Of a DNA stretch of 64,000 bases, positions 34,801-46,206 are shown one piece after another. Where the stretch lies: the NCBI GenBank assembly GCA_947044405.1, contig CAMRHE010000063.1, positions 7,718,001 to 7,782,000 of the forward strand, written 5' to 3'. A program made the position numbers and the translations under genes. Below the pieces are notes generated by a model. It saw only the letters and a program-made list of their open reading frames with translations. It made no database searches and was not told the origin of the DNA. The DNA comes from Leptodactylus fallax (taxonomy: Eukaryota > Chordata > Amphibia > Anura > Leptodactylidae). Within the stretch, counting starts at the first letter, position 1, and each line of letters opens with the position of its first letter.

Positions 34801-37800
34801 GTCAAAAAGGGCGTCGGCGGCGCTTAATAGTCAAATGCACAAGTCACACACAGGCTTCCGAGGGCACAAGTCACACAGGCCCAGGAAGGGGGTCAGGTCC
34901 CAGAAGGGGGGCTTAATAGTCCAATGCTCAAGTCAAAAAGGGCGTCGGCGGCGCTTCATAGTCAAATGCACAAGTCACGCAGAGGCCAGAGTAGGAGGGC
35001 GTCGGCAGCACTTAATAGTCAAATGCACAAGTCACACACAGGCTTCCGAGGGCACAAGTCACGCACAAGCTGCCGGCATAAGTCACACAGGCCCCAGAAG
35101 GGGGTCAGGTCCCAGAAGGGGGCTTAATAGTCAAATGCACAAGTCACACACAGGCTTCCGAGGGCACAAGTCACACAGGCCCCGGAAGGGGGTCAGGTCC
35201 CAGAAGGGGGGCTTAATAGTCCAATGCTCAAGTCAAAAAGGGCGTCGGCGGCGCTTCATAGTCAAATGCACAAGTCACACACAGGCCAGTGTAGGAGGGC
35301 GTCGGCAGCACTTAATAGTCAAATGCACAAGTCACACAGGCCAGTGTAGGAGGGCGTCGGCAGCACTTAATAGTCAAATGCACAAGTCACACACAGGCTT
35401 CCGAGGGCACAAGTCACGCACAAGCTGCCGGCATAAGTCACGCAGGCCCCAGGAGGGGCTCAGGTCCCAGAAGGGGGGCTTAATAGTCAAATGCACAAGT
35501 CACACACAGGCTTCCGAGGGCACAAGTCACACAGGCCCAGGAAGGGGGTCAGGTCCCAGAAGGGGGGCTTAATAGTCCAATGCTCAAGTAAAAAGGGCGT
35601 CGGCGGCGCTTAATAGTCAAATGCACAAGTCACACACAGGCTTCCGAGGGCACAAGTCACGCACAAGCTGCCGGCATAAGTCACGCAGGCCCCAGAAGGG
35701 GCTCAGGTCCCAGAAGGGGGGCTTAATAGTCAAATGCACAAGTCACACACTGGCTTCCGAGGGCCTAAGTCACACAGGCCCCGGAAGGGGGTCAGGTCCC
35801 AGAAGGGGGGCTTAATAGTCCAATGCTCAAGTCAAAAAGGGCGTCGGCGGCGCTTAATAGTCAAATGCACAAGTCACACACAGGCTTCCGAGGGCCTAAG
35901 TCACACAGGCCCCGGAAGGGGGTCAGGTCCCAGAAGGGGGGCTTAATAGTCCAATGCTCAAGTCAAAAAGGGCGTCGGCGGCGCTTAATAGTCAAATGCA
36001 CAAGTCACACACAGGCTTCCGAGGGCACAAGTCACACAGGCCCAGGAAGGGGGTCAGGTCCCAGAAGGGGGGCTTAATAGTCCAATGCTCAAGTCAAAAA
36101 GGGCGTCGGCGGCGCTTAATAGTCAAATGCACAAGTCACGCAGAGGCCAGAGTAGGAGGGCGTCGGCAGCACTTAATAGTCAAATGCACAAGTCACACAC
36201 AGGCTTCCGAGGGCACAAGTCACGCACAGGCTGCCGGCATAAGTCACACAGGCCCCAAAAGGAGGTCAGGTCCCAGAAGGGGGGCTTAATAGTCAAATGC
36301 ACAAGTCACACACAGGCTTCCGAGGGCACAAGTCACACAGGCCCAGGAAGGGGGTCAGGTCCCAGAAGGGGGGCTTAATAGTCCAATGCTCAAGTAAAAA
36401 AGGGCGTCGGCGGCGCTTAATAGTCAAATGCACAAGTCACACACAGGCTTCCGAGGGCACAAGTCACGCACAAGCTGCCGGCATAAGTCACGCAGGCCCC
36501 AGAAGGGGCTCAGGTCCCAGAAGGGGGGCTTAATAGTCAAATGCACAAGTCACACACTGGCTTCCGAGGGCCTAAGTCACACAGGCCCCGGAAGGGGGTC
36601 AGGTCCCAGAAGGGGGGCTTAATAGTCCAATGCTCAAGTCAAAAAGGGCGTCGGCGGCGCTTAATAGTCAAATGCACAAGTCACACACAGGCTTCCGAGG
36701 GCCTAAGTCACACAGGCCCCGGAAGGGGGTCAGGTCCCAGAAGGGGGGCTTAATAGTCCAATGCTCAAGTCAAAAAGGGCGTCGGCGGCGCTTAATAGTC
36801 AAATGCACAAGTCACACACAGGCTTCCGAGGGCACAAGTCACACAGGCCCAGGAAGGGGGTCAGGTCCCAGAAGGGGGGCTTAATAGTCCAATGCTCAAG
36901 TCAAAAAGGGCGTCGGCGGCGCTTCATAGTCAAATGCACAAGTCACGCAGAGGCCAGAGTAGGAGGGCGTCGGCAGCACTTAATAGTCAAATGCACAAGT
37001 CACACACAGGCTTCCGAGGGCACAAGTCACGCACAAGCTGCCGGCATAAGTCACACAGGCCCCAGAAGGGGGTCAGGTCCCAGAAGGGGGGCTTAATAGT
37101 CAAATGCACAAGTCACACACAGGCTTCCGAGGGCACAAGTCACACAGGCCCCGGAAGGGGGTCAGGTCCCAGAAGGGGGGCTTAATAGTCCAATGCTCAA
37201 GTCAAAAAGGGCGTCGGCGGCGCTTCATAGTCAAATGCACAAGTCACACACAGGCCAGTGTAGGAGGGCGTCGGCAGCACTTAATAGTCAAATGCACAAG
37301 TCACACAGGCCAGTGTAGGAGGGCGTCGGCAGCACTTAATAGTCAAATGCACAAGTCACACACAGGCTTCCGAGGGCACAAGTCACGCACAAGCTGCCGG
37401 CATAAGTCACGCAGGCCCCAGGAGGGGCTCAGGTCCCAGAAGGGGGGCTTAATAGTCAAATGCACAAGTCACACACAGGCTTCCGAGGGCACAAGTCACA
37501 CAGGCCCAGGAAGGGGGTCAGGTCCCAGAAGGGGGCTTAATAGTCCAATGCTCAAGTCAAAAAGGGCGTCGGCGGCGCTTAATAGTCAAATGCACAAGTC
37601 ACGCAGAGGCCAGAGTAGGAGGGCGTCGGCAGCACTTAATAGTCAAATGCACAAGTCACACACAGGCTTCCGAGGGCACAAGTCACGCACAAGCTGCCGG
37701 CATAAGTCACACAGGCCCCAGAAGGGGGTCAGGTCCCAGAAGGGGGGCTTAATAGTCAAATGCACAAGTCACACACAGGCTTCCGAGGGCACAAGTCACA

Positions 37801-39047
37801 CAGGCCCCGGAAGGGGGTCAGGTCCCAGAAGGGGGGCTTAATAGTCCAATGCTCAAGTCAAAAAGGGCGTCGGCGGCGCTTCATAGTCAAATGCACAAGT
37901 CACACACAGGCCAGTGTAGGAGGGCGTCGGCAGCACTTAATAGTCAAATGCACAAGTCACACAGGCCAGTGTAGGAGGGCGTCGGCAGCACTTAATAGTC
38001 AAATGCACAAGTCACACACAGGCTTCCGAGGGCACAAGTCACGCACAAGCTGCCGGCATAAGTCACGCAGGCCCCAGGAGGGGCTCAGGTCCCAGAAGGG
38101 GGCTTAATAGTCAAATGCACAAGTCACACACAGGCTTCCGAGGGCACAAGTCACACAGGCCCAGGAAGGGGGTCAGGTCCCAGAAGGGGGCTTAATAGTC
38201 CAATGCTCAAGTAAAAAGGGCGTCGGCGGCGCTTAATAGTCAAATGCACAAGTCACACACAGGCTTCCGAGGGCACAAGTCACGCACAAGCTGCCGGCAT
38301 AAGTCACGCAGGCCCCAGAAGGGGCTCAGGTCCCAGAAGGGGGGCTTAATAGTCAAATGCACAAGTCACACACTGGCTTCCGAGGGCCTAAGTCACACAG
38401 GCCCCGGAAGGGGGTCAGGTCCCAGAAGGGGGGCTTAATAGTCCAATGCTCAAGTCAAAAAGGGCGTCGGCGGCGCTTAATAGTCAAATGCACAAGTCAC
38501 ACACAGGCTTCCGAGGGCCTAAGTCACACAGGCCCCGGAAGGGGGTCAGGTCCCAGAAGGGGGGCTTAATAGTCCAATGCTCAAGTCAAAAAGGGCGTCG
38601 GCGGCGCTTAATAGTCAAATGCACAAGTCACACACAGGCTTCCGAGGGCACAAGTCACACAGGCCCAGGAAGGGGGTCAGGTCCCAGAAGGGGGGCTTAA
38701 TAGTCCAATGCTCAAGTCAAAAAGGGCGTCGGCGGCGCTTAATAGTCAAATGCACAAGTCACGCAGAGGCCAGAGTAGGAGGGCGTCGGCAGCACTTAAT
38801 AGTCAAATGCACAAGTCACACACAGGCTTCCGAGGGCACAAGTCACGCACAGGCTGCCGGCATAAGTCACACAGGCCCCAAAAGGAGGTCAGGTCCCAGA
38901 AGGGGGGCTTAATAGTCAAATGCACAAGTCACACACAGGCTTCCGAGGGCACAAGTCACACAGGCCCAGGAAGGGGGTCAGGTCCCAGAAGGGGGGCTTA
39001 ATAGTCCAATGCTCAAGTAAAAAAGGGCGTCGGCGGCGCTTAATAGT
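31893..39047. repeat. 7.2-kb super-repeat, copy 3 (L' S M S L S)
   Basis: 7,155 bp. Only one scrambled patch, at 33055-33230 within L'. The best copy for deriving a consensus. Confidence 0.8.
34457..35617. repeat. Reference M module (1,161 bp; 1,163 without small indels)
   Basis: ABC BC BC D1 ABC D2 D3 ABC. The C copies that precede D1 and D2 read GCTTCATAGT instead of GCTTAATAGT, a variant tied to position. Confidence 0.9.
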
Positions 39048-42000
39048 CAAATGCACAAGTCACACACAGGCTTCCGAGGGCACAAGTCACGCACAAGCTG
39101 CCGGCATAAGTCACGCAGGCCCCAGAAGGGGCTCAGGTCCCAGAAGGGGGGCTTAATAGTCAAATGCACAAGTCACACACTGGCTTCCGAGGGCCTAAGT
39201 CACACAGGCCCCGGAAGGGGGTCAGGTCCCAGAAGGGGGGCTTAATAGTCCAATGCTCAAGTCAAAAAGGGCGTCGGCGGCGCTTAATAGTCAAATGCAC
39301 AAGTCACACACAGGCTTCCGAGGGCCTAAGTCACACAGGCCCCGGAAGGGGGTCAGGTCCCAGAAGGGGGGCTTAATAGTCCAATGCTCAAGTCAAAAAG
39401 GGCGTCGGCGGCGCTTAATAGTCAAATGCACAAGTCACACACAGGCTTCCGAGGGCACAAGTCACACAGGCCCAGGAAGGGGGTCAGGTCCCAGAAGGGG
39501 GGCTTAATAGTCCAATGCTCAAGTCAAAAAGGGCGTCGGCGGCGCTTCATAGTCAAATGCACAAGTCACGCAGAGGCCAGAGTAGGAGGGCGTCGGCAGC
39601 ACTTAATAGTCAAATGCACAAGTCACACACAGGCTTCCGAGGGCACAAGTCACGCACAAGCTGCCGGCATAAGTCACACAGGCCCCAGAAGGGGGTCAGG
39701 TCCCAGAAGGGGGGCTTAATAGTCAAATGCACAAGTCACACACAGGCTTCCGAGGGCACAAGTCACACAGGCCCCGGAAGGGGGTCAGGTCCCAGAAGGG
39801 GGGCTTAATAGTCCAATGCTCAAGTCAAAAAGGGCGTCGGCGGCGCTTCATAGTCAAATGCACAAGTCACACACAGGCCAGTGTAGGAGGGCGTCGGCAG
39901 CACTTAATAGTCAAATGCACAAGTCACACAGGCCAGTGTAGGAGGGCGTCGGCAGCACTTAATAGTCAAATGCACAAGTCACACACAGGCTTCCGAGGGC
40001 ACAAGTCACGCACAAGCTGCCGGCATAAGTCACGCAGGCCCCAGGAGGGGCTCAGGTCCCAGAAGGGGGGCTTAATAGTCAAATGCACAAGTCACACACA
40101 GGCTTCCGAGGGCACAAGTCACACAGGCCCAGAAGGGAAGGGGGTCAGGTCCCAGAAGGGGGGCTTAATAGTCCAATGCTCAAGTCAAAAGGGCGTCGGG
40201 GGGCTTAATAGTCAAATGCACAAGTCACGCAGAGGCCAGAGTAGGAGGGCGTCGGCAGCACTTAATAGTCAAATGCACAAGTCACACACAGGCTTCCGAG
40301 GGCACAAGTCAGCACAGGCCCGGAAGGGGGTCAGGCCCCAGAAGGGGGTTAAGTCCTGTCGTCAAAAGTGGCGGGGGCTTAATAGTCAAATGCACAAGTC
40401 ACACACAGGCTTCCGAGGGCACAAGTCACACAGGCCCCGGAAGGGGGTCAGGTCCCAGAAGGGGGGCTTAATAGTCCAATGCTCAAGTCAAAAAGGGCGT
40501 CGGCGGCAAAGTCAAATGCACAAGTACACAAGGCCAGAGTAGGAGGGCGTCGGCAGCACTTAATAGTCAAATGCACAAGTCACACACAGGCTTCCGAGGG
40601 CACAAGTCACGCACAGGCTGCCGGCATAAGTCACACAGGCCCCAAAAGGAGGTCAGGTCCCAGAAGGGGGGCTTAATAGTCAAATGCACAAGTCACACAC
40701 AGGCTTCCGAGGGCACAAGTCACACAGGCCCAGGAAGGGGGTCAGGTCCCAGAAGGGGGGCTTAATAGTCCAATGCTCAAGTAAAAAGGGCGTCGGCGGC
40801 GCTTAATAGTCAAATGCACAAGTCACACACAGGCTTCCGAGGGCACAAGTCACGCACAAGCTGCCGGCATAAGTCACGCAGGCCCCAGAAGGGGCTCAGG
40901 TCCCAGAAGGGGGGCTTAATAGTCAAATGCACAAGTCACACACTGGCTTCCGAGGGCCTAAGTCACACAGGCCCCGGAAGGGGGTCAGGTCCCAGAAGGG
41001 GGGCTTAATAGTCCAATGCTCAAGTCAAAAAGGGCGTCGGCGGCGCTTAATAGTCAAATGCACAAGTCACACACAGGCTTCCGAGGGCCTAAGTCACACA
41101 GGCCCCGGAAGGGGGTAGGTCAGGTCCCAGAAGGGGGGCTTAATAGTCCAATGCTCAAGTCAAAAAGGGCGTCGGCGGCGCTTAATAGTCAAATGCACAA
41201 GTCACACACAGGCTTCCGAGGGCACAAGTCACACAGGCCCAGGAAGGGGGTCAGGTCCCAGAAGGGGGGCTTAATAGTCCAATGCTCAAGTCAAAAAGGG
41301 CGTCGGCGGCGCTTAATAGTCAAATGCACAAGTCACGCAGAGGCCAGAGTAGGAGGGCGTCGGCAGCACTTAATAGTCAAATGCACAAGTCACACACAGG
41401 CTTCCGAGGGCACAAGTCACGCACAGGCTGCCGGCATAAGTCACACAGGCCCCAAAAGGAGGTCAGGTCCCAGAAGGGGGGCTTAATAGTCAAATGCACA
41501 AGTCACACACAGGCTTCCGAGGGCACAAGTCACACAGGCCCAGGAAGGGGGTCAGGTCCCAGAAGGGGGGCTTAATAGTCCAATGCTCAAGTAAAAAGGG
41601 CGTCGGCGGCGCTTAATAGTCAAATGCACAAGTCACACACAGGCTTCCGAGGGCACAAGTCACGCACAAGCTGCCGGCATAAGTCACGCAGGCCCCAGAA
41701 GGGGCTCAGGTCCCAGAAGGGGGGCTTAATAGTCAAATGCACAAGTCACACACTGGCTTCCGAGGGCCTAAGTCACACAGGCCCCGGAAGGGGGTCAGGT
41801 CCCAGAAGGGGGGCTTAATAGTCCAATGCTCAAGTCAAAAAGGGCGTCGGCGGCGCTTAATAGTCAAATGCACAAGTCACACACAGGCTTCCGAGGGCCT
41901 AAGTCACACAGGCCCCGGAAGGGGGTCAGGTCCCAGAAGGGGGGCTTAATAGTCCAATGCTCAAGTCAAAAAGGGCGTCGGCGGCGCTTAATAGTCAAAT

Positions 42001-43582
42001 GCACAAGTCACACACAGGCTTCCGAGGGCACAAGTCACACAGGCCCAGGAAGGGGGTCAGGTCCCAGAAGGGGGGCTTAATAGTCCAATGCTCAAGTCAA
42101 AAAGGGCGTCGGCGGCGCTTCATAGTCAAATGCACAAGTCACGCAGAGGCCAGAGTAGGAGGGCGTCGGCAGCACTTAATAGTCAAATGCACAAGTCACA
42201 CACAGGCTTCCGAGGGCACAAGTCACGCACAAGCTGCCGGCATAAGTCACACAGGCCCCAGAAGGGGGTCAGGTCCCAGAAGGGGGGCTTAATAGTCAAA
42301 TGCACAAGTCACACACAGGCTTCCGAGGGCACAAGTCACACAGGCCCCGGAAGGGGGTCAGGTCCCAGAAGGGGGGCTTAATAGTCCAATGCTCAAGTCA
42401 AAAAGGGCGTCGGCGGCGCTTCATAGTCAAATGCACAAGTCACACACAGGCCAGTGTAGGAGGGCGTCGGCAGCACTTAATAGTCAAATGCACAAGTCAC
42501 ACAGGCCAGTGTAGGAGGGCGTCGGCAGCACTTAATAGTCAAATGCACAAGTCACACACAGGCTTCCGAGGGCACAAGTCACGCACAAGCTGCCGGCATA
42601 AGTCACGCAGGCCCCAGGAGGGGCTCAGGTCCCAGAAGGGGGCTTAATAGTCAAATGCACAAGTCACACACAGGCTTCCGAGGGCACAAGTCACACAGGC
42701 CCAGGAAGGGGGTCAGGTCCCAGAAGGGGGCTTAATAGTCCAATGCTCAAGTAAAAAGGGCGTCGGCGGCGCTTAATAGTCAAATGCACAAGTCACACAC
42801 AGGCTTCCGAGGGCACAAGTCACGCACAAGCTGCCGCATAAGTCACGCAGGCCCCAGAAGGGGCTCAGGTCCCAGAAGGGGGCTTAATAGTCAAATGCAC
42901 AAGTCACACACTGGCTTCCGAGGGCCTAAGTCACACAGGCCCCGGAAGGGGGTCAGGTCCCAGAAGGGGGCTTAATAGTCCAATGCTCAAGTAAAAGGGC
43001 GTCGGCGGCGCTTAATAGTCAAATGCACAAGTCACACACAGGCTTCCGAGGGCCTAAGTCACACAGGCCCCGGAAGGGGGTCAGGTCCCAGAAGGGGGGC
43101 TTAATAGTCCAATGCTCAAGTCAAAAAGGGCGTCGGCGGCGCTTAATAGTCAAATGCACAAGTCACACACAGGCTTCCGAGGGCACAAGTCACACAGGCC
43201 CAGGAAGGGGGTCAGGTCCCAGAAGGGGGGCTTAATAGTCCAATGCTCAAGTCAAAAAGGGCGTCGGCGGCGCTTAATAGTCAAATGCACAAGTCACGCA
43301 GAGGCCAGAGTAGGAGGGCGTCGGCAGCACTTAATAGTCAAATGCACAAGTCACACACAGGCTTCCGAGGGCACAAGTCACGCACAGGCTGCCGGCATAA
43401 GTCACACAGGCCCCAAAAGGAGGTCAGGTCCCAGAAGGGGGGCTTAATAGTCAAATGCACAAGTCACACACAGGCTTCCGAGGGCACAAGTCACACAGGC
43501 CCAGGAAGGGGGTCAGGTCCCAGAAGGGGGGCTTAATAGTCCAATGCTCAAGTAAAAAAGGGCGTCGGCGGCGCTTAATAGT

Positions 43583-43695
43583 CAAATGCACAAGTCACAC
43601 ACAGGCTTCCGAGGGCACAAGTCACGCACAAGCTGCCGGCATAAGTCACGCAGGCCCCAGAAGGGGCTCAGGTCCCAGAAGGGGGGCTTAATAGT
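43583..43695. repeat. Monomer A prototype (113 bp)
   Basis: Made of shorter related pieces starting AAGTCAC: CACAAGTCACACACAGGCTT, then CACAAGTCACGCACAAGCTG, then ATAAGTCACGCAGGCCCC, followed by two purine blocks ending in five or six G and the CTTAATAGT end box. T is rare on this strand (about 14 of 113 bases). Confidence 0.9.
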
Positions 43696-43784
43696 CAAAT
43701 GCACAAGTCACACACTGGCTTCCGAGGGCCTAAGTCACACAGGCCCCGGAAGGGGGTCAGGTCCCAGAAGGGGGGCTTAATAGT
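43696..43784. repeat. Monomer B prototype (89 bp)
   Basis: Equals monomer A lacking one 24-bp internal AAGTCAC-type piece, consistent with deletion between short direct repeats. This first B of a module has ACACTGGC and GGGCCTAAG, variants that mark its position. Confidence 0.9.
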
Positions 43785-43826
43785 CCAATGCTCAAGTCAA
43801 AAAGGGCGTCGGCGGCGCTTAATAGT
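43785..43826. repeat. Monomer C prototype (42 bp)
   Basis: Short monomer with AAGTCAAAAAGGGCG followed by the CpG-dense box GCGTCGGCGGCGC and the common CTTAATAGT end. Confidence 0.9.
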
Positions 43827-44088
43827 CAAATGCACAAGTCACACACAGGCTTCCGAGGGCCTAAGTCACACAGGCCCCGGAAGGGGGTCAGGTCCCAGAA
43901 GGGGGGCTTAATAGTCCAATGCTCAAGTCAAAAAGGGCGTCGGCGGCGCTTAATAGTCAAATGCACAAGTCACACACAGGCTTCCGAGGGCACAAGTCAC
44001 ACAGGCCCAGGAAGGGGGTCAGGTCCCAGAAGGGGGGCTTAATAGTCCAATGCTCAAGTCAAAAAGGGCGTCGGCGGCGCTTCATAGT

Positions 44089-44501
44089 CAAATGCACAAG
44101 TCACGCAGAGGCCAGAGTAGGAGGGCGTCGGCAGCACTTAATAGTCAAATGCACAAGTCACACACAGGCTTCCGAGGGCACAAGTCACGCACAAGCTGCC
44201 GGCATAAGTCACACAGGCCCCAGAAGGGGGTCAGGTCCCAGAAGGGGGGCTTAATAGTCAAATGCACAAGTCACACACAGGCTTCCGAGGGCACAAGTCA
44301 CACAGGCCCCGGAAGGGGGTCAGGTCCCAGAAGGGGGGCTTAATAGTCCAATGCTCAAGTCAAAAAGGGCGTCGGCGGCGCTTCATAGTCAAATGCACAA
44401 GTCACACACAGGCCAGTGTAGGAGGGCGTCGGCAGCACTTAATAGTCAAATGCACAAGTCACACAGGCCAGTGTAGGAGGGCGTCGGCAGCACTTAATAG
44501 T
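44089..44501. repeat. Monomer D context: D1 (57 bp) at 44089, D2 (57) at 44390, D3 (55) at 44447
   Basis: D shares the 5' box with A and B and the CpG-bearing 3' half (GGGCGTCGGCAGCACTTAAT) with C, so it looks like an A/C recombinant. D1 has CACGCAGAGGCCAGAG and D2 has CACACACAGGCCAGTG. D3 differs from D2 by loss of one CA step. Confidence 0.88.
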
Positions 44502-46206
44502 CAAATGCACAAGTCACACACAGGCTTCCGAGGGCACAAGTCACGCACAAGCTGCCGGCATAAGTCACGCAGGCCCCAGGAGGGGCTCAGGTCCCAGAAG
44601 GGGGGCTTAATAGTCAAATGCACAAGTCACACACAGGCTTCCGAGGGCACAAGTCACACAGGCCCAGGAAGGGGGTCAGGTCCCAGAAGGGGGGCTTAAT
44701 AGTCCAATGCTCAAGTCAAAAAGGGCGTCGGCGGCGCTTAATAGTCAAATGCACAAGTCACGCAGAGGCCAGAGTAGGAGGGCGTCGGCAGCACTTAATA
44801 GTCAAATGCACAAGTCACACACAGGCTTCCGAGGGCACAAGTCACGCACAAGCTGCCGGCATAAGTCACACAGGCCCCAGAAGGGGGTCAGGTCCCAGAA
44901 GGGGGGCTTAATAGTCAAATGCACAAGTCACACACAGGCTTCCGAGGGCACAAGTCACACAGGCCCCGGAAGGGGGTCAGGTCCCAGAAGGGGGGCTTAA
45001 TAGTCCAATGCTCAAGTCAAAAAGGGCGTCGGCGGCGCTTCATAGTCAAATGCACAAGTCACACACAGGCCAGTGTAGGAGGGCGTCGGCAGCACTTAAT
45101 AGTCAAATGCACAAGTCACACAGGCCAGTGTAGGAGGGCGTCGGCAGCACTTAATAGTCAAATGCACAAGTCACACACAGGCTTCCGAGGGCACAAGTCA
45201 CGCACAAGCTGCCGGCATAAGTCACGCAGGCCCCAGGAGGGGCTCAGGTCCCAGAAGGGGGGCTTAATAGTCAAATGCACAAGTCACACACAGGCTTCCG
45301 AGGGCACAAGTCACACAGGCCCAGGAAGGGGGTCAGGTCCCAGAAGGGGGGCTTAATAGTCCAATGCTCAAGTAAAAAAGGGCGTCGGCGGCGCTTAATA
45401 GTCAAATGCACAAGTCACACACAGGCTTCCGAGGGCACAAGTCACGCACAAGCTGCCGGCATAAGTCACGCAGGCCCCAGAAGGGGCTCAGGTCCCAGAA
45501 GGGGGGCTTAATAGTCAAATGCACAAGTCACACACTGGCTTCCGAGGGCCTAAGTCACACAGGCCCCGGAAGGGGGTCAGGTCCCAGAAGGGGGGCTTAA
45601 TAGTCCAATGCTCAAGTCAAAAAGGGCGTCGGCGGCGCTTAATAGTCAAATGCACAAGTCACACACAGGCTTCCGAGGGCCTAAGTCACACAGGCCCCGG
45701 AAGGGGGTCAGGTCCCAGAAGGGGGGCTTAATAGTCCAATGCTCAAGTCAAAAGGGCGTCGGCGGCGCTTAATAGTCAAATGCACAAGTCACACACAGGC
45801 TTCCGAGGGCACAAGTCACACAGGCCCAGGAAGGGGGTCAGGTCCCAGAAGGGGGGCTTAATAGTCCAATGCTCAAGTCAAAAAGGGCGTCGGCGGCGCT
45901 TAATAGTCAAATGCACAAGTCACGCAGAGGCCAGAGTAGGAGGGCGTCGGCAGCACTTAATAGTCAAATGCACAAGTCACACACAGGCTTCCGAGGGCAC
46001 AAGTCACGCACAGGCTGCCGGCATAAGTCACACAGGCCCCAAAAGGAGGTCAGGTCCCAGAAGGGGGCTTAATAGTCAAATGCACAAGTCACACACAGGC
46101 TTCCGAGGGCACAAGTCACACAGGCCCAGGAAGGGGGTCAGGTCCCAGAAGGGGGGCTTAATAGTCCAATGCTCAAGTAAAAAGGGCGTCGGCGGCGCTT
46201 AATAGT

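Larger units (their letters stand above)
43583..45402. repeat. Reference L module (1,820 bp, exact)
   Basis: Monomer boundaries: A 43583, B 43696, C 43785, B 43827, C 43916, B 43958, C 44047, D1 44089, A 44146, B 44259, C 44348, D2 44390, D3 44447, A 44502, B 44615, C 44704, D1 44746, A 44803, B 44916, C 45005, D2 45047, D3 45104, A 45159, B 45272, C 45361..45402. The 657-bp block D1 ABC D2 D3 ABC is present twice (44089 and 44746), which is the only difference from M. Confidence 0.93.
39048..46206. repeat. 7.2-kb super-repeat, copy 4 (L' S M S L S)
   Basis: 7,159 bp, only 4 bp longer than copy 3. The scrambled patch at 40125-40545 falls at the same module position as in copies 1-3 but with different bases. 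Confidence 0.8.
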
